From Megamerina dolium (lineage: Eukaryota; Arthropoda; Insecta; Diptera; Megamerinidae), in assembly GCA_963854835.1 (NCBI GenBank), contig OY978526.1, positions 31,671,073-31,735,072 of the forward strand: a DNA stretch of 64,000 nt, read 5' to 3'. Positions 55,401-64,000 of this stretch are shown here, in pieces. The position numbers were made by a program, and so were the translations under genes. Each line of letters begins with the position of its first letter. Within the stretch, counting starts at the first letter, position 1. The notes beneath the pieces were generated by a model. That model saw only the letters and a list, made by a program, of their open reading frames with translations. It ran no database searches and had not been told where the DNA came from.

Positions 55401-57551
55401 GGGATTGGTACTAGTTTTTGATTTACAGAGAGCCATTGATTGGAGCATTTTACCTTATTGAAAAGTATCCGTTTAATGATATTACTTTGAAATTTATCTC
55501 TCCCAAATCCGGTTAACAATAAAGTGCAAATTTATCGATGTAGTTAACCTCTGATTATTGATGAGGTACCAATACTCTTTACTTATGCACTTTACCAATA
55601 CTTAATCTCGGATTTGATTCCCCTAGAGATTTTAAGGTTTCATTATAAAATTGTACATATCTTCCACTTCAAGATATTAACTTCAATGTACATATGTTAT
55701 CGAAGAGGTTATGATCACTAGCAGCAAACCTACTGAACTAACATTGACACTTTTTGGCTCTAATACCTCTTCATAAATATCACAAATATGAATTGTTGTT
55801 AAAAAAAAAAAAATTAAAAAGGATGATCGATTATGGAAAGTACGAACGCCATTTCATTACAAGACAGTTTAAAATAAAATTCATACTTTTTAGAATAATT
55901 AGAACATAGGCGGCTTTAGTGAACATTGTAAAATAATCTGTGTTTCCTCTTTATTCATGGGTACAGAATTAAAAGCAGAAAATCCCTTCCAAATAATTGA
56001 TTATGTACTTTTGGGTACTCCTATTATAAATCCACATCCATTTTATAAATTTTTCTTGGCTTAGAGTATGTTATTCATTATAGAAAATGAGTCGAAATTC
56101 TATCCATTTCTATTTTCGTGCCTCTCCTTAGATCAGCATCTCAAGTGATAGCGGGCATTCAAACGGCTCCATTGCCCGGGAAATTCAACCCGTTAATCTG
56201 ACTTTGATCCTATTTTATTGAAAATTATAAGCAACTGACCAAGATCTCAAATTCTGTCCAGGTGAAATTTTCATTGATACCAGTGGAGATGAAAATATTT
56301 ATCATAAAAAACACAACCACTTTATAATTGTATGGTTTTTATTTATACTTTTTTTTTCTTCTGTAAATCTATTTGTTAAAATAAATAGTTACAATATGTA
56401 ATTTCATTATAAATATAATAATTACAGAACAAAGCAACTTATATAGTTAACATTGAATAGTACGCCATGGAGGAGACTAACACGATTATCGTCACTAATT
56501 AATATATAGCATATTAGAAAATCTATTATATGTATAAGTATGTATGTATGTTATGTATATATTTTTACAAAGAATATAAACATAGATGATAGCAAAGAAT
56601 ATACAATATATAGAAGTTGACAATCGAATGGTTGGAAGCTGAGGATGAGAATATTTTTGGGGGTGACTTTTTCTCATACATATTTTTATGTAAGTTGTAA
56701 CTGAGAAGCCGGAATAATGCTGTATGTCAACAATGAGAAGTAGAATAAATAAGTTAAATTATTTGACAAATAAATTAATATTACATTAGATAAATAAGTT
56801 AAATTATTTGACAAATAAATTAATATTACATTAGAAGTGGTTGAAAATTGTGTGAAACGATATCTATTTACACCCTCGAATGAACGTATACAAAATCGAG
56901 TAGAGTTTGTATTTTGATAAATAGTTTTGTTCAGACAGCTGATTAAAGTAGACATGTTTTAGACATGTTCGAAATTACGCATCGTGTTGTTGTCAAAATC
57001 ATGATAAAAAGAAGGTTTAAAGATAATGAAAACTTATAGTGAAATGGTTTCAAAATGATGAGCTCTGCCGAAGATATATCCTGAATATTCGTATACTGAT
57101 TTTGGTATTACACATTAAACCTGAAATGCCCCTAATGTAAATTGGATACTAAATACTCTGGAGTTGTTGTAAATCAGTTACATATTTTTCCAAAACCTTC
57201 GATTTTTGTAAAAAAAAATAAGACAAAAACGTTTACACAATTTACCAGGCATTTTTATTACTTTTTTTTCAATTTAATTTAATTTCATTTAATTGAAATA
57301 ATGTGGCTGAGGAAAATTTTCAAAAATAATTCGTAACAATATCAACAAAAGCTTATTGGGTAACATTTTCCTTGACATCCGTCATCAGTTAACGAATACT
57401 TGCCTATAATGGATACAAAGTGTTGTATGGACTCTGGAAGTAAATTCTCAGACTTTGAAAATATTAATCAACTTCTCGACTTCTTAATTTAAAGTTTAAA
57501 GGATATCAATAATACTAATCGTTCCAAAAATGTTTGCAAAAAGTAATTATA
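55401..57551. other. AT-rich intergenic DNA with a 45-bp tandem duplication
   Basis: A perfect tandem duplication of 45 bp lies at 56746-56790 and 56791-56835. Otherwise nothing was recognised. Confidence 0.55.
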
Positions 57552-57884
57552 AAAAAAAAATATGTGGCACCGAAGGAATCTTTGGCCGAGCTTTTCTTTC
57601 AGTACTCTTGAGCGTACTAAATTTTGGACAGTATTAGAAGGGACCTACTTATTTTAGCCGATCCCGAACGGCAGAACTCTTGCGACATCACTTTTTCTGA
57701 GCTTTGTCATAGAGTTCTTATAAAAGATTTTCCATGGCAAATTGTTACTGCCGCAAGAATTGTCAATTGATTGCCGACATGTGGGTACCGTTCAAAAGAA
57801 AAATATTTTCGATGTTAAATTTGTTATGCCTCAGCCGAGGATTGAACCCACTATCTACAGACTAACCACTGAGCTACGGTAACC
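57552..57884 (-). mobile_element. tRNA-Arg-like SINE, type-A, minus strand
   Basis: Read on -, it runs from a worn head TGGTTACCGTAGCTCAGTGG (57884-57865) through the B box GTGGGTTCAATCC, the common body and AGTGCCACATA to a run of ten T (57560-57551). There is a deletion in the anticodon-arm region. It again ends in T and not A, supporting this as the true terminus of the type-A subfamily. Confidence 0.85.
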
Positions 57885-57893
57885 ATATAATTT

Positions 57894-59247
57894 TAGAATT
57901 GGTATTATTTATGATGTTTGGTTCAATCGGAACGGAAAAAAATGTATGCATGATTCGCGATTCCTAGATTTTTTTTTTTTTTATTGGAGAATTTGAATTT
58001 CAACCATCAGAGCGCACCATCAGAGTCTCAAACCTACAAAGTTAAAGTTGAAGTTGCGACTTATGAATTCTATAGGCTTTGGTAAACATTTTCAATGCTT
58101 CTCTACGCCAATATTATAATAACTAAAATCTATTGTGAATTGTCATCCTATTAAGAAGAGGTTAATAAGTGACTTGCTCCCCTCTATTTTCAATTAAATT
58201 GCCCCAAAATTAATCTTGCTGCAATTTCTTATTCCAGCAATGGGCACCCGCGCTCATTATTTACAAATAATATGCAGGTGCCAATAGAATAATCTCAACG
58301 GTAAGCATTTTATTTATGGATACAAGTTGAAGCTTCTTAATATTGTATATTCCTTGTTGTTGTTGTTGTTTCATTTTTTCTTCTTCTTTCATTCTTAATT
58401 ACATATGTATGTATATGTTGCAGCTACTAACTAGACAATTTTCCTATATATTAGCAAAACATTTTAGACTTATCAATTGATACTTGTACAGTACTGTATT
58501 ACTGTAATTTTCTCACATATGTTGTATGTATCTAGTATTATAGCCCTTAGTTACTATATGCTATGAAATGATTGAGAGTTCTTATCTATTTATATGTATG
58601 TACATATGTATATGCTATAATGAATGGGATCGTAAAATGATTATAACTTGTTTTTGTTTTTCTTTTTGGTAACTTTAGTAAATTTCTTAAGATATTATAT
58701 TTACATTTATTCATATTAGGCGTACAACTACCAATTGTACCTACATACTCGTACTATATGTATGTAGGTATGTTCTAGAAGTCATGATTTTGAATTAATT
58801 AATTGACTATGATAGTCGCTCTATGTAATTTCAATGAAAATGCTTTATGTAATTTGAAAATATTGAATGACTACTGCCTTTAAATTGGTTGATTTGTAAT
58901 GGTAATTTTTTTTATTTATTTATTATCTATTCTTATGCACGTATACTAATACTAATACTAAATGTTTTCGAAAATATTTACAAATACAAGTAAAATGCGC
59001 TAACATCACAGCAATTTGGGCATGTACCTTAAACTAAATATGTATTTATTATATTTTATTTTCAATCAATTATAATAAAATAGAAACATATGTATGTATT
59101 TATGTGTATGTGAGAAATGAATTCATGATATACTACGTACGTATGTAGTAGATGAAAGAAAATTAAAAAGAAATTAGTATATGCAAAAATTTTACTGGGC
59201 AGGTGCTATTTGTTTGTTTGGTATTTCAGCTAATTTCTTATTATGAC
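57894..59247 (-). other. probable 3'-UTR and flank of the Drop/msh gene
   Basis: AT-rich with a short GTTGTTGTTGTT stretch near 58357-58371. Read on -, AATAAA occurs at 59060-59055 and 59050-59045 (about 190-200 bases after the stop) and again near 58915, giving candidate polyadenylation signals. No other gene was recognised. Confidence 0.4.
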
Positions 59248-59891
<644 letters not shown>

Positions 59892-60434
59892 TTAGGTGTA
59901 GTAAAAGGAAATCTACTACTATTACAATTGATGGCTTTAGTAATCTGTGTCTCGCGTTGTATAAGTGCGATCGGGTTACGCTAGATGGCGTTAGAAAGAT
60001 AGGATTTCGTATTAAATATATTTTTCAGGCAGTTTTGTGATTGACTAAGTATTCTTTGAGCACGCGTCAAATATGGACACCTGTAAAGAGAAAATACGCC
60101 ATATTTAAAATTTTTCTTCGATAAAGACGAAAACGCAAGCCAGACGGCTGAAAATGTGAATGTGGTCCTGATACTGTAATAGCCAATCACGTGCAATTTT
60201 GGTTTCGTCGATTCCGTTCCGGTAATTTTTATGTCAACGATGCACCACGCTCTGGAAGGCCAATTGTCGAAAATATCGATAAAATAATGGAAATCGTCGA
60301 GTTTGACCGTCATTTAAGCTCTGTTTCTATTGCCCAAGAGCTAAACATTGCACAAAGAACCGTTTGGAACCATTAAAATAAATAAAACCTTCAATTTAAT
60401 GCAAAAATAATGGATTTCCTTTTACTACACCTAA
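59892..60434 (+). mobile_element. internally deleted mariner with both terminal repeats, in the Drop/msh intron
   Basis: The terminal repeats TTAGGTGTAGTAAAAGGAAA (left, and right as reverse complement) are perfect over at least 20 bases and flanked by TA (59890-59891 and 60435-60436). The interior encodes only the N-terminal helix-turn-helix part: FWFRRFRSGNFYVNDAPRSG, RPIV, and SSVSIAQELNIAQRTVWNH (about 60200-60376). A premature stop precedes it and the catalytic region is deleted. It belongs to the same family as the mariner at 27107-28045. Such derivatives keep the ends a transposase needs and can move in trans. Confidence 0.92.
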
Positions 60435-60719
60435 TATAAATTTAATATTTATTCTAAACAAAAAAAAAATTAAAGTAGTTGGTAACACTGAACTTATCGA
60501 GCCTGTACTCACGGTTTAAATCGAACAAAAATGCAAAATGTTCAATGGATTTTATTTAGTAGCACAACATGGTGAAACTACATTGGAGCAAAAATGTGGT
60601 TTTTAATGGTTTTGTTGAAACTAAATTTTACTCTGGGAAAAATTACAAATTATAGTACGACAACATTGAAACATCAAAACTAAAGCAGTATTTACGCTGC
60701 ATAATTTTTTATGAACACC

Positions 60720-61010
60720 CAAATTGAATCACACGGAATGAAATCACTCTTGTTTACACGCATTCCTTCATTTCTGAGGTTTCATCCTTCACAAACACTG
60801 TGACGCACACAAAATAGTGAATGGGACTGAAGTGACCTGATCATTGGTTTACATTTTTCACTTCACCTTTACCTTGGATGAATCATCAGTCCGAGAAAGG
60901 ACCATTTCATCAAATGTTTGAAGCCACTAAATATAGATTCATCGTTCATCGCTAATGTAAATTTTTGATGAAACATTTTGCACTAGTCAATTTTGTGTGA
61001 TTCCTCCATG
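60720..61010 (+). repeat. dispersed repeat, copy 2 of 2
   Basis: It matches 54160-54560 through CTTGTTTACAC...AATAGTGAATG and CTTGGATGAATCATCAGTCC...TTCATCGTTCATC. This copy is more compact. No ORF and no clear terminal repeats. Confidence 0.6.
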
Positions 61011-62949
61011 ATGAATATTTAAAGTGATACATGTAAATAAGCTGAACTGATTTCAAAATTTTGCTTTAAAAAGTCCACATAATATAAGATACGAAATTAC
61101 GTGTTTTCCAATTTATAAAAAGAAAGTGCCCAAAAACAGACCAAATGATTTGTATTTAACATGAACGCAATCAGTGTTTATGCGAATTCTTTCACGTTTT
61201 TGCTGGAATTATAGATGGCGCTCACGAAAATTATGTTATTCTCAATGTGCCACAATTCCCCAACTTTCTCTATACATACAAATGTAAAGGGCTCAAATGG
61301 CTTAAAAAAAGAACGCCCTTCACATAAAAGCCAGATGCGCGATTATTTGATACAAAAACAATTGAATAATTCTGTTAATGATGTTCAACTTACTGAACGT
61401 AATTGATGTATGATCCAAAAATATCTTCGAAAAATGCAAATGAATTCCATAGCATAGACATGTTTTCCAATTTACCACAAAACAATTAAACGACACTTTA
61501 TAGGGTCAGAAAAAGATCACAAAATTTATCGAAATGCTCGTTTGCGTTTTTTGCCACTTTTAATGGGAACAAAGAATAACCTTATATGAGAATGCATTCG
61601 CATAAATAAAGCGAAAATAGAATTGTACGAATTGTATATTCATACGACTTAACAATGACTATACGACAATGATACGATGCGATATGTATGTACGTATCAT
61701 TAAGGTGGCCACCTGTACTTAATCGTAAGTTACACTATGTGTCAAATATCTTCGAAATCAAAGAAATGGAACCGCATAGAGTTCATTCGCTATTATTGAA
61801 AGTATCCATTTTCATATTTTTCAACTTCATTTTAGATTTGAGAATAATTTCAAAATTGTATTTGATATCAAATAAAAAATTTATCAAATATTTGCAGCTG
61901 TGATTGTCGGATCATGACATTTGATATTGTTGTTTACATTTGCTAAATTGCGGTATAAAATATGAGAACAACCCTAATACTTGTTTTTATTTGAAATACC
62001 AGAAATCCTCGAATCCTATTAGCTTTAATAATTTAAGACTTTCTATGGAAACTGGAAACTAGAAACTATTTATAAAGTTGTTCGAATCTTGTTTAAGTAT
62101 TACTAATAATACAGTTTAATATTTTAACAAGCTTATTCCGACTTATAGATCGACGGCTACTGAAAAGAGTGTGTTGGGGCGTTATATGTATAAAGAAGGG
62201 GTCAGATCATGGTCTGTAGAATACCATAAATATATAAGATTTTTGTCTTTCAGACTTTTTGAAGTCAAATATAGCTACCTCATTGAGTACTCAATTAAAA
62301 TATTCACAGACTATTTCCCCTACATATTTATACACCGAAATTGCGATATTCATTTTTTTTTTTACGATTTTTACTAAAACTGATATTGTTTTTATATCTA
62401 AACAAGTTAGAAATTGGCTTTTATTTGAAAAAACTTTCGCCAGAAATACATTAGGTTTCTAGAACATATTTTCATAATATTTAAAGAAGTCTTAATATTT
62501 TCTTTTTCTTGCTGAAGTTACTAAATACAAGAATTATTGTTTTAAAATATGTACACATTGATAATAAAATAGTGTATACAGTAATTATAGAAATGAAATA
62601 AATATTGTATATCAGCAAATTTATAGAAATTTCATTCACTCTACCTGGACAGTCAAGAAGTTTTGAAAGCGACTCCTATTAAGCACTAGTAGAGGCTCAA
62701 TATTGAATTTTATGCACCTCTTACGAATGGTAACTCTATCAGTTGCCTTCGTGCATTCAAATCAAAGCAGCTTTTTTCTTCGGTTGCTATCGATAATACG
62801 AGTTTGATGTCACGACTGCTTCTCAGGCAACTTAACTTGCTTGATAGCTGTCCAGAGTAAACGTCATTATACATTTTTTAAAATTCGAAAATCAGAGTAT
62901 CGCTAAAAAAGCCTTTGTTGGGGAAGGTTTTTGCAACTGTTATTCTTAC
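61011..62949. other. AT-rich DNA, presumably Drop/msh intron; nothing recognised
   Basis: Short ORFs only, none with a known motif. The 62630-62880 part is slightly less AT-rich and may be a decayed mobile element, but no motif supports that. Confidence 0.45.
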
Positions 62950-63770
62950 TAAATTAGTATAAATGTTAAAAAAAGATTTTGTTTATCTTGGAACCAACAT
63001 TACCAACAGCAATGACGTGTAAACACGAGTTACGTTGGACTAAATTAGCAATGGAGAAGATGAATGCTCTCTCGCATAGCAAACACCACGTTAGGTTAGG
63101 TTAGGTTATGTGGCTGCCCTCTCTCTGAGAGAACACACTTAGGCCAGAAAGGCCCATTGTGATACCACTGAGCTTTTCCAATGCTGTTGTGCGTGTTAAA
63201 GTTGGACAGCATTAGAAGGGACCTACTTATATTAGCCGGTTCCAAACGGCAGAACTCTTGTGACATCACTTTAACTTAGTTTTTTGTCACTGAGCTCTTT
63301 TAAGAAGCACTTTTGGCAAATTGTTACTGCCGGAAAAATTGCCAATTCTTGCCGGCAGGTGGGTACCGTTCGAAAGAAAAATCTTTTCGATATTAAATTT
63401 TGTTATGCTTCAGCCGGGGATTGAACCCACGACCTATAGATCAGAAGGCCAACGCACTAACCACTGAGCTACGGCACCCACAAACACCACGTCATACAAG
63501 TAGTAATGTGTGGCTCCGTGTATTTAAAAAACCATGAGCTGTACTAGCTGTATACTAATATTTACATACTTAAATGAATCAAGGGAAAGCGACTACGCTA
63601 CCTCTGAACGAATCGTAAAACATGCTCCAACCAAGAAGGTGTTACCTTCGGAAATCGACTGATGACGAAAAAGAAGACCCAACCTCTGGTGGAAGAACCA
63701 AGCACCGAAGAATATGAAAGAGCATGCAATTTCTATCTAGAGCTAGCGTTTGAAGGACAGCTGAGATAAT
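62950..63770 (+). mobile_element. third RTE-type LINE relic, split by a SINE
   Basis: GTTTATCTTGGAACCAACAT (62985-63004) matches the post-RT part of the relic at 21340-23250 (near 22777). After the SINE, sequence near 63605-63720 matches its C-terminal tail (CATGCTCC..CCAAGAAGGTG, AAGAAGACCCAACCTCTGGT). The frames are destroyed. The SINE target duplication lies within this relic. Confidence 0.65.
63091..63480 (-). mobile_element. tRNA-Arg-like SINE, type-B tail, with 11-bp target duplication
   Basis: Read on -, the head TGGGTGCCGTAGCTCAGTGG (A box, from 63480) is followed by a UCU-type anticodon loop CTTCTGA, the B box GTGGGTTCAATCCC, the common body, then the type-B tail GGTATCACAATGGGCCTTTC and AGAGAGGGCAGCCACAT, ending in AACCTAACCTAACCTAA. 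CAAACACCACG flanks both sides (63080-63090 and 63481-63491) without mismatch, so the insertion is comparatively recent. Confidence 0.93.
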
Positions 63771-64000
63771 TAAGTAGTATGTTAAAAAGGAGCCTTATCT
63801 TTCATTTTCAGCGATTTTAGGTCAACGTCCGCAGAAATTATGAATCCTATACAAAATGTGTTTATAGATGACAGACGATTGACTAATAATGGCATGGCAG
63901 AGGTGGCAGGCATCATTAATGGAAATTTTGATAAAAAATTTGGGCTTAAAAAAGCTATAAGTCATATTTGCTGATAATGGATCAAAAATGTTCTCGAGGG
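63771..64000. other. unassigned end of window
   Basis: No feature could be supported. Confidence 0.4.

Noticed and set aside
59981..60313. 110-residue minus-strand ORF in the Drop/msh intron
   Set aside because: It is the antisense of the mariner N-terminal coding remnant, which reads on the plus strand.
63408..63480. tRNA-Arg(UCU) gene (also at 29141 and 37331)
   Set aside because: A and B boxes and a UCU-type loop are present, but the acceptor stem does not pair and the sequence continues into a repeated SINE body with target duplications.

Overview
This window looks like a low-gene-density stretch of a cyclorrhaphan fly genome, most likely a tephritid fruit fly. The basis is an insect muscle actin, a fly-type FRMD3/5 FERM gene, the msh/Drop homeobox exon, dipteran-style SINEs, mariners, copia, BEL and gypsy elements, and very AT-rich spacers full of TATA/CATA microsatellites. 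No prokaryotic genes, CRISPR array or canonical tRNA gene were found. The species is an inference; no alignment was possible.

Host genes are few. (1) A muscle actin on + has one coding exon (8263-9393), a candidate TATA box near 6999 and a leader intron (7096-8240). (2) A ten-exon FERM-domain gene, orthologous to fly Frmd5/CG5022, lies on - (17811 down to 12302). All ten exon phases close and give 736 residues ending in a PDZ-ligand-like tail. (3) The terminal exon of the Msx-class homeobox gene Drop/msh lies on - (59248-59585); its upstream exons are outside the window.

Almost everything else recognisable is transposon sequence. From left to right: the 3' part of a BEL/Pao element with a spliced-looking third ORF (1-1357); a LINE relic (2270-2902); a TA-flanked MITE (5239-5720); another LINE relic (10800-11720); a TTAA-flanked MITE inside a Frmd5 intron (14077-14369); a pair of inverted MITEs bracketing a gypsy remnant with its LTR (18782-21321); RTE-type LINE relics (21340-23250, 24647-25020, 62950-63770); a mariner (27107-28045); a LINE split by a SINE (28640-30350); a further LINE relic (33770-34330); a SINE with a 12-bp target duplication (37331-37691); a 695-bp inverted-repeat element (38703-39397); and an internally repeated element (44920-46357).

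The most striking region is 46530-52620. It is a three-layer nest: a full-length copia-type element (47534-51827, identical 130-bp LTRs, ATAAT duplication, intact 1287-residue ORF) sits in an internally deleted DUF4817-type mariner (46943-52119, TA-flanked), which sits in a second mariner-like element. The copia ORF is open, but its integrase lacks both zinc-finger histidines and two of the three catalytic acids.

A tRNA-Arg-like SINE family occurs at least seven times, with two alternative 3' tails. One tail matches the 3' end of a LINE in the same window and ends in TTAGG-unit repeats. No complete new cellular system was recognised. The most useful leads are the copia integrase, the SINE tail swap, the BEL third ORF and the piggyBac-like MITE.
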